Made by a program: the position numbers and the translations under genes. Positions 17,102-24,122 of a DNA stretch of 64,000 bases are shown one piece after another. The stretch's first letter is position 1. Each line of letters starts with the position of its first letter. Under the pieces are notes generated by a model. It was not told the origin of the DNA. It did not search any database and saw only the letters and a program-made list of their open reading frames with translations. The DNA is from Anaeromyxobacter terrae (GTDB taxonomy: Bacteria > Myxococcota > Myxococcia > Myxococcales > Anaeromyxobacteraceae): the NCBI RefSeq assembly GCF_022690685.1, contig NZ_JALCYY010000021.1, positions 1 through 64,000 on the forward strand, given 5' to 3'.

Positions 17102-17848
17102 ATGATGAAGAGACGTGTCGCCCTCGTGACGGGCGCGAGCCGCGGCATCGGCGCGGCGACCGCGAAGCTCCTCGCGCGCCAGGGGGCCGCCGTGGCCGTG
17201 AACTGGTTCCAGAGCGAGGCGGCGGCCCGCGCCGTCGTGGACGAGATCCGCGCCGCCGACGGCCGGGCGATCGCGGTGAGGGCCGACGTCCGGGACCCCG
17301 CGCAGGTCGCCGCGATGGTCGCGGAGGCGGAGGGCGCGCTCGGCCCCATCGACACGCTCGTCGTGAACGCGTCCATCTCGTTCCCCATCCGCCCCTTCGT
17401 CGAGTACGCCTGGCCCGACTTCCAGGCGAAGCTCCTCGGCGAGCTCGGCGCCGCGTTCCACTGCTGCCAGGCGGTCGTCCCCGGCATGATCGCCCGGCGC
17501 TCCGGCTGCATCGTGGCGATCTCGAGCGGCCTGTCCCGCCACCCCGGCCCGGGCTTCTGCGCCCACAGCACCGCCAAGGCCGGGCTCGACGCGTTCGTCC
17601 GCGCCCTCGCGCTCGAGCTCGGGCCGCACGGGATCCGCGTGAACGCCGTCGCGCCCGGGCTCACCGACACCGACGCGACCGCCCACCAGCCCGCCGCCCA
17701 GAAGGAGGCCATGGCGCGGATGGCGCCGCTCCGCCGGATCGGCGTACCGGAGGACGTCGCGGGGGCGGTGCTGATGGTCGCGTCCGAGCACGGCCGCTTC
17801 CTCACGGGCGTCTACGTGCCGGTGAGCGGCGGCGCGCTCATGCCGTAG
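17102..17848 (+). CDS. SDR family protein with the catalytic Tyr replaced by His
   Basis: The product is 248 aa. The NAD(P)-binding motif TGASRGIG (residues 10-17) and LVVNASIS are intact, as are Ser141/142 and Lys159. The Y-x3-K tyrosine position is His155 (CAHSTAK), whereas nearly all active classical SDRs have Tyr. The C-terminus VSGGALMP is FabG-like. The residue change predicts altered or lost oxidoreductase activity; it could act on a different substrate or as a non-catalytic binding protein. A TAGGCT box at 17071-17076 and the ribosome site GGAGGT precede ATG 17102. Confidence 0.85.
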   Translation: MMKRRVALVTGASRGIGAATAKLLARQGAAVAVNWFQSEAAARAVVDEIRAADGRAIAVRADVRDPAQVAAMVAEAEGALGPIDTLVVNASISFPIRPFVEYAWPDFQAKLLGELGAAFHCCQAVVPGMIARRSGCIVAISSGLSRHPGPGFCAHSTAKAGLDAFVRALALELGPHGIRVNAVAPGLTDTDATAHQPAAQKEAMARMAPLRRIGVPEDVAGAVLMVASEHGRFLTGVYVPVSGGALMP

Positions 17849-17881
17849 CCACCCGAGGTCGCGACGAGCGGCCGCCCGTGG

Positions 17882-18247
17882 CTACTGCGCGCGGACGGGC
17901 TCGAGGGCGTCGAGCGCGCGCGCGTACGCGGCGGCGTCGAAGCGCCCGCCGGAGAGCGCGGCGTCGAGCGCGTCCGCCGCCACGCGCCCCACCGCGTGGA
18001 GCGCGTCGTGGCGCGTGAGGCCGCCGGCCACGAGCCGCTCCACGGCCCGGCGCGCCTCCGGCGGCTCGCCCGAGGCGAGCTGGTCCTCGACCACCAGGTG
18101 GAGCGCGGCGTGGACGCGCGGCTTCGGCATCGGCGGGTGCGGCCGGGAGAGCTCGTGGTGGTGCGCCTCGACTGCGCGCAGGCGCTCCTCTTGCGGGGCG
18201 TCCTTCCAGGCGCGCGGCTCGGGCGCGCGATCGGCGTCGTAGTCCAT
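17882..18247 (-). CDS. DUF1841-like protein
   Basis: The product is 121 aa and probably cytoplasmic. The central segment (MPKPRVHAALHLVVEDQLAS, then TRHDALHAVGRVAADAL) resembles the DUF1841 pattern in which small helical proteins carry paired histidines (xHxxLHxxxExQ and HxxLH). Function is unknown for the family. It lies convergent to the SDR gene and 46 bp downstream of the triheme cytochrome gene on the same strand. Confidence 0.6.
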   Translation of the reverse strand: MDYDADRAPEPRAWKDAPQEERLRAVEAHHHELSRPHPPMPKPRVHAALHLVVEDQLASGEPPEARRAVERLVAGGLTRHDALHAVGRVAADALDAALSGGRFDAAAYARALDALEPVRAQ

Positions 18248-18293
18248 GCTCGGCGCGGACCTTAGCGCCGCGCGCCGAGGTCCCGCAACCGCG

Positions 18294-18785
18294 TCAATAC
18301 GCGTGACATCCCACGCAGAGCGGACGGGTGGCCACCGCCTCGCCCGGCCGCGGCTTCCGCGCCTGGGCCTCGCCCCCGTCTTCCCCGGCGAGGGCCGCCC
18401 GTGCATCGAACGCCGGGCGCGCCTCGGCGCCGGGCGGCAGCGCGACGTGCGCCGCCCAGGGCGAGGCGGCGTCGTGGCAGCTCGCGCAGCGCACCTCCCC
18501 GTCGGGCAGCGGGATCTGCCGGCGGGCGACCTCGGCGGGGTCGCGCAGCTCGGAGGGGCGACGCGCCTGCGCCTGCGCGTATGGGACGTCGACCGGGTGC
18601 GCGTGGCCGGGAGCGCTCGGGTGGCAGGCCACGCAGGCGGCGCTCGACGCGGTCGCCTGGGGCGAGTGGAGCGCGCAGGTGTCCCCGACGGCGGCGGCGG
18701 TCGGCGAGCGCGGCGCGACCTCCGCCCCGCCCGGAGCGGCCAGGACCCAGAGCGCGAGCGCAGCGACCCGTGAACGCCCCGTCAT
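18294..18785 (-). CDS. Periplasmic triheme cytochrome c
   Basis: The product is 163 aa. It has an N-terminal signal (MTGRSRVAALALWVLAAPGG) and three heme c motifs: CVACH, CASCH and CVGCH, the last five residues from the C-terminus. Extra histidines (HAHPVDVP, WAAHVALP) can serve as sixth ligands. It is likely a soluble periplasmic electron shuttle; the partner is unknown. A longer frame upstream on the same strand is antisense to the exporter gene and is not part of this protein. Confidence 0.85.
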   Translation of the reverse strand: MTGRSRVAALALWVLAAPGGAEVAPRSPTAAAVGDTCALHSPQATASSAACVACHPSAPGHAHPVDVPYAQAQARRPSELRDPAEVARRQIPLPDGEVRCASCHDAASPWAAHVALPPGAEARPAFDARAALAGEDGGEAQARKPRPGEAVATRPLCVGCHAY

Positions 18786-18903
18786 GACGGCCTCCCCGCA
18801 CAGGAGATAGGGGCGCCCGGGCTCACCGAGGAGCCCCGCGCACGGGCTCGGCCGCGCGAGGCGACCCGCCGCGCATCCGTTAAGTCGGACGATCATCCGT
18901 TGT

Positions 18904-18937
18904 CCGCTTGACAGGACTTTCGTCCGCCATCTAGGAT
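18904..18937 (+). promoter_or_regulatory. Promoter of the sulfite reductase operon (matches the thrC-cysO operon promoter)
   Basis: CCGCTTGAC (18904-18912) contains the -35 TTGACA (18908-18913); the spacer is 18 bp and the -10 is TAGGAT (18932-18937). The spacer carries GGAC-TTTC-GTCC (18914-18925), a dyad, and TCGTCCGC (18920-18927). The same blocks at identical distances occur at 23961-23994, which argues for a common regulator. Further GTCCG/CGGAC motifs occur just upstream (18880-18906). Confidence 0.7.
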
Positions 18938-18946
18938 TGCCCCACG

Positions 18947-19051
18947 ATGCGCGCCCGCCTCCTCGTCCTCCCCCGCCCCGCCGCGCATCGGCCGCTCCAC
19001 CGGCGCTGCACCTGTCGCCGGCCGGCGCCTCCCGCGCGAATGCGCGGCTGA
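18947..19051 (+). CDS. Putative Cys-containing leader peptide of the sulfite reductase operon
   Basis: The product would be 34 aa, starting MRARLLVLPRPAAHR and containing the stretch HRRCTCRR, with cysteine codons at 19007-19009 and 19013-19015. Its ATG lies 9 bp after the -10 box, so it would be translated as a leaderless ORF at the extreme 5' end of the mRNA. Cys-containing leader peptides upstream of sulfur genes are known in actinobacteria. Here the ORF is followed by four complementary segments (separate entry). Translation is not shown; in GC-rich DNA short ORFs are common. Confidence 0.45.
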   Translation: MRARLLVLPRPAAHRPLHRRCTCRRPAPPARMRG

Positions 19052-19107
19052 GCGCCGGCGATCCACCCCTCCACTCCTGAAGCACGACGCGCCGGCTCGC
19101 CGGCGCG
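19021..19107 (+). promoter_or_regulatory. Candidate attenuator: four mutually pairing segments
   Basis: Segment 1 GCCGGCGC (19021-19028) lies in the leader ORF just after the Cys codons. Segment 2 GCGCCGGC (19052-19059) lies right after its stop. Segment 3 GCGCCGGC (19089-19096) and segment 4 GCCGGCGC (19099-19106) form a compact hairpin whose stem extends to 9 bp. Segments 1 and 4 can each pair with 2 or 3, which permits alternative folds depending on ribosome position. No T-tract follows, so control of translation or Rho access is more likely than an intrinsic terminator. Confidence 0.4.
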
Positions 19108-19145
19108 CTCGAGGCGAAGCCCTGCCCTCCCGACGAGGAACCGCC

Positions 19146-20483
19146 ATGCCCGCCGCTCCCCCCTCCACCCTCCCCTGGCACCGCCGCGAGGACACCTGGG
19201 CGATCTTCATCGCGCTCGGCCTCGTGCTCGCCGTCACGAGCGCGTTCTTCCTCGGCGCGACCCGGCTCGTCTCGACTGCGGCGCTCTCCTTCCCCGCGTG
19301 GTCCGACGCGGGGAAGGTGCTCGCGACGCTGCAGGCGAACCCGGCCGCACCGCTCGTGCTCTTCGGCGTCTTCCTCGCGCTGTTCGGCGCCGCCTCGGCG
19401 GTGATCGGCTGGGACGTCGCGAAGTACGCCGCCGGGTTCGGCGTGCTGTTCGTCTTCTCGATCGCGGTCGCGATCCTCGGCTCGAACGAGGTGCTGAAGG
19501 CCTGGCAGCTCGAGCCGCCGCTGCTCGCGCTCGTCGTCGGCATGGTGCTCGGGAACGCCGTCGCGCTGCCGCGCTGGTTCCAGTCGGCGCTCCGCACCGA
19601 GTTCTACGTGAAGGTCGGCATCGTGCTCATGGGCGCCACGCTGCCGTTCACGATCATCCTCCAGGCCGGGCCGCTCGCGATCCTGCAGGCGACGATCGTC
19701 GCCGTGACGACCTTCGTCGCGATCTACCTCGCCGCGACGCGCCTGTTCGGCCTCGATCCGCGCTTCGGCGCGACCCTCGGCGCGGGCGGGTCGATCTGCG
19801 GCGTGTCCGCGGCGATCGCCATCGGCGGCGCGTGCCGCGCCGAGAAGAGCCACGTCTCGGTGGCGATCTCGATGGTGATCCTCTGGGCCGTCGCGATGAT
19901 CTTCCTCCTCCCCGTCGGGGCCCGGCACCTCGGCCTCGCCCCGGGGCAGGCCGGGGCCTGGATCGGCACCTCCGAGTTCGCCGACGCCGCGGGCTTCGCT
20001 GCCGCCGCCACCCTCGGCGACGAGCGCGCCATCAAGACGTTCACGCTCATGAAGGTGGTCGGGCGCGACATGTTCGTGGGGGTGTGGGCGCTCGTGGTGG
20101 CGTTCCTGTCGGTGACGCGCTGGGAGCGCAAGGGCGCGGCGGAGGCGGAGCGGGTCCGCCCGGCCGAGGTCTGGCAGCGCTTCCCCAAGTTCATCCTCGG
20201 GTTCCTGGTCGCGTCGCTCGTCGTGACGGTGGTGCTCGCCTCGGTCGACGCGAAGATCGGGACGCAGTTCTCCAAGGAGGCGATCGGGCCGCTCAAGAAC
20301 CTGCGCGGCTGGGCGTTCACCTGGACGTTCCTCTCGATCGGGTTCACGACGCGCTTCCGCGAGCTCACCCGGTTCGGCTGGCGCCCGTTCGCGGCTTTCG
20401 CGCTCGGCGTCCTCGTGAACGTCCCCCTCGGCTACTGGCTCTCCAGCTCGGTGTTCGCGTCCTACTGGGACGCGGTGAAGTAG
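19146..20483 (+). CDS. YeiH/UPF0324 family membrane protein (putative sulfate exporter family)
   Basis: The product is 445 aa with about ten to twelve membrane helices. Family features include GLVLGN-type segments (VVGMVLGNAVALPRWFQ), FYVKVGIVLMGATLPF, and TLGAGGSICGVSAAIAIGGA, the conserved glycine-rich loop with Ser and Cys. The family is annotated as putative sulfate exporter from sequence context, with weak experimental support. Its place ahead of cysG and sulfite reductase suggests transport of sulfite, sulfate or a related anion. The next gene starts 9 bp downstream. Confidence 0.82.
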   Translation: MPAAPPSTLPWHRREDTWAIFIALGLVLAVTSAFFLGATRLVSTAALSFPAWSDAGKVLATLQANPAAPLVLFGVFLALFGAASAVIGWDVAKYAAGFGVLFVFSIAVAILGSNEVLKAWQLEPPLLALVVGMVLGNAVALPRWFQSALRTEFYVKVGIVLMGATLPFTIILQAGPLAILQATIVAVTTFVAIYLAATRLFGLDPRFGATLGAGGSICGVSAAIAIGGACRAEKSHVSVAISMVILWAVAMIFLLPVGARHLGLAPGQAGAWIGTSEFADAAGFAAAATLGDERAIKTFTLMKVVGRDMFVGVWALVVAFLSVTRWERKGAAEAERVRPAEVWQRFPKFILGFLVASLVVTVVLASVDAKIGTQFSKEAIGPLKNLRGWAFTWTFLSIGFTTRFRELTRFGWRPFAAFALGVLVNVPLGYWLSSSVFASYWDAVK

Positions 20484-20492
20484 GGGGCGGCC

Positions 20493-20726
20493 GTGGTCGA
20501 TCACGTCACCCGCGTCACCGTGGACGCCGCCGCGCCGCGGGCCGGCGCGCTCGCCGACGCGCTCGCGGCGCGCGGCTTCAGCGTCCGCCGCGAGCGGGCG
20601 CGCATCGTCGCGGAGTCCGTCACCGTCGAGGCCGGCGACGCAAAGCGCCAGCTCCTCGCGCTGGGGTTCCGCGACCGGGAGTTCCAGGTGTTCCTCGAGT
20701 ACGTGCGCCAGTGGGGGGTGCTGTGA
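20493..20726 (+). CDS. 77-aa conserved-looking protein in the sulfite reductase operon
   Basis: The product begins VVDHVTRVTVDAAAPRAGAL and ends FRDREFQVFLEYVRQWGVL. It has no signal or membrane segment and suggests a small alpha/beta fold (strand RVTV, helix ALADALAARGF, strand, then two C-terminal helices). I do not recognise a named family. It is sandwiched by 9 bp from the exporter and overlaps cysG by 4 bp (GTGA), so it is translated in step with siroheme synthesis. A role as accessory factor of the reductase pathway is inference from position only. Confidence 0.7.
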   Translation: MVDHVTRVTVDAAAPRAGALADALAARGFSVRRERARIVAESVTVEAGDAKRQLLALGFRDREFQVFLEYVRQWGVL

Positions 20727-22087
20727 CCGCGCCGCTCGTCCCCCTGTTCGTGAAGCTCGCCGGCCGCGAGGTGGTGGTCGTGGGCGGCGGCGCGATGGCG
20801 GCGCTGCGGGTCCGACAGCTCGCCGAGGCGGGCGCGCGCGTGACCGTGGTCGCGCCGGAGGTGCGCGAGGACGTCGCCGCGGGCGCGGCGGCGGTGCACC
20901 GCCGGCCGTTCCGCCCCGCCGATCTCGACGCCGCCTGGCTCGCCGTCGCGGCGGCCACGCCCGCGGTGAACCGCGAGGTCGCCGAGGCGGCCGAGGCGCG
21001 GCGCCTCCTCGTGAACGCGGTCGACGATCCGGAGACCGCGACCGCCTACACCGCCGGCGTCGTCCGGCGCGGCGACGCGACCGTGGCGATCTCCACCGGC
21101 GGCCGGGCGCCTGCCCTCGCCGGCCTCCTGCGCGAGGCGCTCGACGCGCTCCTCCCGCGCGACCTCGCCTCCTGGGTGGACACCGCCGAGGCGGAGCGCG
21201 AGGGCTGGAAGCGGGCCCGCGTGCCGCTCGCGACTCGCCGCCCGCTGCTGCTCGAGAAGCTGAACGCCCTCTACGCCCGCGCGCCCTCCCCCGGCGTCAC
21301 CGCGCCGCCGCCACCCGGCTTCGTGTCTCTCGTCGGCGCGGGCCCCGGCGATCCCGGCCTCCTCACCCGCCGCGCCGCCGACCGGCTCGCCGAGGCGGAC
21401 GTGGTGCTCTACGACGCGCTCGTGGACGCCGACGTGCTGAGGCTCGCGCCGCGGGCGCACTGCTTCCAGGTCGGGAAGCGCGCGGGCCGCCCGAGCGTGT
21501 CGCAGCGCGCGATCGAGCGGCTCCTCGTCGGCGCCGCGCGGCAGGGCAGGCGCGTCGTCCGGCTCAAGTGCGGCGACCCGTTCGTCTTCGGGCGCGGGGG
21601 CGAGGAGGCGCGCGCGCTCGCCGACGCGGGCGTGCCGTTCGAGGTGGTCCCCGGCGTGTCCTCCGCGATCGCCGCGCCGGCGCTCGCCGGCATCCCGGTG
21701 ACGCACCGCGGGCTCGCGGCCGGGTTCGCGGTCGTCGCCGGGCACGACGAGCGGACCTACGGGCCGATCCTGGATCGGCTCGGCAGCGAGACCCCGCTCA
21801 CGCTCGTCGTCCTCATGGGGATCGGCGAGCGCGAGCGGATCGCGACGCGGCTCATCGCGCGCGGCTGGGATCGGGAGACGCCCGCCGCGATCGTCCTCGG
21901 CGCGTCGTCCCCGGACGCGTTCGCCTGGACCGGCACGCTCTCCGGGCTGCGCCGCGCCGCGCTGCCGTCGGATCGCGCCGACCTCCCCGGCACCCTCGTC
22001 ATCGGCGCGGTCGCCGCCCTGCAGCTCACCTCCTCGCACGCCGACGCGCGCGACCTCGACCCGCTCGCGCCTGCCGAGAGCGCCTGA
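20723..22087 (+). CDS. cysG: Siroheme synthase (multifunctional CysG)
   Basis: The product is 454 aa. Residues 1-195 are the precorrin-2 dehydrogenase/ferrochelatase part, with the dinucleotide loop VVVVGGGAMAALR and the segment NAVDDPETATAYTAGVVRRGD. Residues 200-445 are the SAM-dependent uroporphyrinogen III methyltransferase, with VGAGPGDPGLLT, VLYDALVD, RLKCGDPFVFGRGGEE and GVSSAIAAPALAGIPVTHRG. It makes siroheme for the adjacent sulfite reductase. The GTG start overlaps the upstream small gene. Confidence 0.95.
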   Translation: MTAPLVPLFVKLAGREVVVVGGGAMAALRVRQLAEAGARVTVVAPEVREDVAAGAAAVHRRPFRPADLDAAWLAVAAATPAVNREVAEAAEARRLLVNAVDDPETATAYTAGVVRRGDATVAISTGGRAPALAGLLREALDALLPRDLASWVDTAEAEREGWKRARVPLATRRPLLLEKLNALYARAPSPGVTAPPPPGFVSLVGAGPGDPGLLTRRAADRLAEADVVLYDALVDADVLRLAPRAHCFQVGKRAGRPSVSQRAIERLLVGAARQGRRVVRLKCGDPFVFGRGGEEARALADAGVPFEVVPGVSSAIAAPALAGIPVTHRGLAAGFAVVAGHDERTYGPILDRLGSETPLTLVVLMGIGERERIATRLIARGWDRETPAAIVLGASSPDAFAWTGTLSGLRRAALPSDRADLPGTLVIGAVAALQLTSSHADARDLDPLAPAESA

Positions 22088-22099
22088 AAGGAGCCCCGC

Positions 22100-23947
22100 A
22101 TGTCCCGCCCCCACGAGCCCCGCCCCCACGTTCCCACCCCCGCCGCCCGGGAGACCTTCGCGGACGACCGCGAGATCGACGCGTTCGTCGAGACGCTCGG
22201 CCGGTTCGAGCGCGGCGAGCTCGACGCCGACGCCTGGCGCGCCTACCGCGTGGTGCGCGGCGCCTACTCGCAGCGGCAGGACGGCCTGCACATGCTGCGC
22301 ATCAAGCTGCCGCAGGGCGCGACCTCCGCAGCGCAGCTGCGCGCGCTCGCAGACGTCGCGGCGCGCTTCTCGCGCGGGTACGGGCACGTGACGACCCGCC
22401 AGAACTTCCAGGTGCACTTCGTGCGGCCGGCGGACCTCGAGCCCGCGCTCCGGCGGCTCGCCGAGGACGGCATCACCACCTCCGGCGCGGGCGGCAACGC
22501 GGTCCGCAACGTGGTCGCCTGCCCCCACGCCGGCGTCTCGCCGGGCGAGGTCTTCGACGTCACGCCGTACGCGGAGGCCACGACGCGCCACTTCCTCCGC
22601 CACCCGCTCGGGAACGCGCTGCCGCGCAAGTTCAAGATCGCCTTCGAGGGCTGCGAGGAGGACCACGTCGCGACCGCCATCCACGACCTGGGCTTCCGGG
22701 CGCGCGTGCGCGCCGAGGGCGGCCGCGAGGTCCGCGGCTTCTCCGTGACGGTGGCGGGCGGGACCTCGTCGCTCTGCACCTCCGGCACCCCGCTCGTGGA
22801 GTTCCTCCCCGCCTCCGACGTCCTGGCGCTCGCGGAGGCAGTGGTCCGCGTCTTCCACGCGCGCGGGGACCGGGTGAACAAGCAGCGCAACCGGCTCAAG
22901 TTCCTGGTGCGCGAGCTCGGGTTCGAGCCGTTCCGCGCGCTCGTCGAGGCCGAGCTCGCGACCGTGCGGGCCGAGGGCGTCCCCGCGCTGCCCTTCGATC
23001 CGGACGCCGCGCCCGAGGAGGCCCCGCCGCAGGGGCGCGCCGCCGCGCCGGGCGTGGCGGAGCTCGCCGCGCGCGTGGCCGCCGAGGTGCTCCGGGGTCC
23101 CGGCGAGCCGCCGGCCGTCGTGCCGGCCCGCGATGCCGCGCCGGCGGCGCTCGCGGCGTTTCGCGCCACGAACGTGCGCGCGCAGCGGCAGCCCGGCTTC
23201 TCGGCGGTGACGGTCTCCCTGCCGCAGGGCGACGTGACCGCCGCCCAGCTGGAGGTGCTCGCCGACCTCGCCCTCGCGTACGGCGACGGCGCGGTCCGCT
23301 TCGGGAGCGACGGCAAGGTCGTGCTGCGCTGGGCGGAGACGGCAGCGCTGCCCGCGCTGGTCGCGCGCCTCGCGGCCGCGGGGCTCGCGCGCGACGGCGC
23401 GCGGAGCGCCGCAGACGTGGTCGCCTGCCCCGGCGCGGACGTGTGCCGCCTCGCCGTGACCCGCACGCGCAGCCTCGCGGGGCTCGTCGAGGAGCGGGTG
23501 CGGGAGCGGCTCGGCCCGGCCGCCCTCGCGGCCGCGCTGCCGGTGCACGTCTCGGGCTGCCCGAACGGCTGCAGCCAGCACCACCTCGCGGCGATCGGCC
23601 TGCAGGGGAGCGCGCGCAAGCTCGGCGGCAAGGCGGTCCCCCAGTACTTCGTGCTCGTGGGCGGCGGCGCCGCGGACGGCGGCGCATCGTTCGGCAGGCT
23701 CGCGGGCAAGGTGCCGGCGCGGCGCGTCCCGGAGGTCGTGGAGAAGCTCACGGCGCTCTACCTCGCCGAGCGGCGCGAGGGCGAGGCCGCCGGGCCGTTC
23801 TTCGCCCGGTCGCTCGAGGGCGTGAAGGCGGCGGTCGCCCCGCTCGAGGCGCTGCGGCTCGAGGACGCCGCGCCGGAGGACTTCGTCGAGCCCGGGGCGA
23901 GCGACGACTTCCGCCCCGAGACCCAGGCCGGCGAGTGCGCCGCGTGA
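22100..23947 (+). CDS. Siroheme-dependent sulfite (or nitrite) reductase, ferredoxin type
   Basis: The product is 615 aa and consists of two homologous halves. The first has DGLHMLRIKLPQG, GHVTTRQNFQVHFV and VRNVVACPHAG. The second has the 4Fe-4S/siroheme ligands CPGADVC and SGCPNGC followed by SQHHLAAIGLQG. It performs six-electron reduction in the cytoplasm. No flavoprotein subunit is encoded nearby, so ferredoxin is the likely donor. Siroheme nitrite reductases are close relatives; the sulfur neighbours (cysG, then the cysteine operon) favour sulfite. A ribosome site AAGGAG precedes ATG 22100. Confidence 0.9.
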   Translation: MSRPHEPRPHVPTPAARETFADDREIDAFVETLGRFERGELDADAWRAYRVVRGAYSQRQDGLHMLRIKLPQGATSAAQLRALADVAARFSRGYGHVTTRQNFQVHFVRPADLEPALRRLAEDGITTSGAGGNAVRNVVACPHAGVSPGEVFDVTPYAEATTRHFLRHPLGNALPRKFKIAFEGCEEDHVATAIHDLGFRARVRAEGGREVRGFSVTVAGGTSSLCTSGTPLVEFLPASDVLALAEAVVRVFHARGDRVNKQRNRLKFLVRELGFEPFRALVEAELATVRAEGVPALPFDPDAAPEEAPPQGRAAAPGVAELAARVAAEVLRGPGEPPAVVPARDAAPAALAAFRATNVRAQRQPGFSAVTVSLPQGDVTAAQLEVLADLALAYGDGAVRFGSDGKVVLRWAETAALPALVARLAAAGLARDGARSAADVVACPGADVCRLAVTRTRSLAGLVEERVRERLGPAALAAALPVHVSGCPNGCSQHHLAAIGLQGSARKLGGKAVPQYFVLVGGGAADGGASFGRLAGKVPARRVPEVVEKLTALYLAERREGEAAGPFFARSLEGVKAAVAPLEALRLEDAAPEDFVEPGASDDFRPETQAGECAA

Positions 23948-23960
23948 AAACCGGCTCCAT

Positions 23961-23994
23961 CCGCTTGACGGGAGGCTCGTCCGCTAAATAGGAT
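23961..23994 (+). promoter_or_regulatory. Promoter of the thrC-cysO-cysM operon (matches the sulfite reductase operon promoter)
   Basis: CCGCTTGAC (23961-23969) with -35 TTGACG (23965-23970), an 18-bp spacer and -10 TAGGAT (23989-23994). TCGTCCGC lies at 23977-23984, exactly 12 bp from the -35 start as in the promoter at 18904. Conserved layout: CCGCTTGAC-N-GGA-N3-TCGTCCGC-N-A-N2-TAGGAT. The first base is only 14 bp after the sulfite reductase stop, so this is a fresh promoter inside the sulfur region. Confidence 0.7.
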
Positions 23995-23998
23995 ACCG

Positions 23999-24027
23999 TC
24001 CGATCGCCGCGGCGCGCGGCGATCGGA
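23999..24027 (+). promoter_or_regulatory. Strong hairpin at the 5' end of the thrC transcript
   Basis: TCCGATCGCCGCG and CGCGGCGATCGGA form a perfect 13-bp stem with a 3-nt loop (GCG). It begins about 5 bp after the -10 box, that is, at the expected mRNA start. It may stabilise the mRNA, act as an operator dyad, or act in attenuation. A second stem (CCCTCaCCGG with CCGGcGAGGG, about 24079-24104) lies just before the ribosome site. Confidence 0.55.
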
Positions 24028-24122
24028 GCCCGTGGCGATTTGCGGCGTATTGCGGCCACGTAAAACAACAGCTAAAAAGCCCCTCACCGGCCCGTCCGGC
24101 GAGGGAGAAGGAAGTCTCCAGC

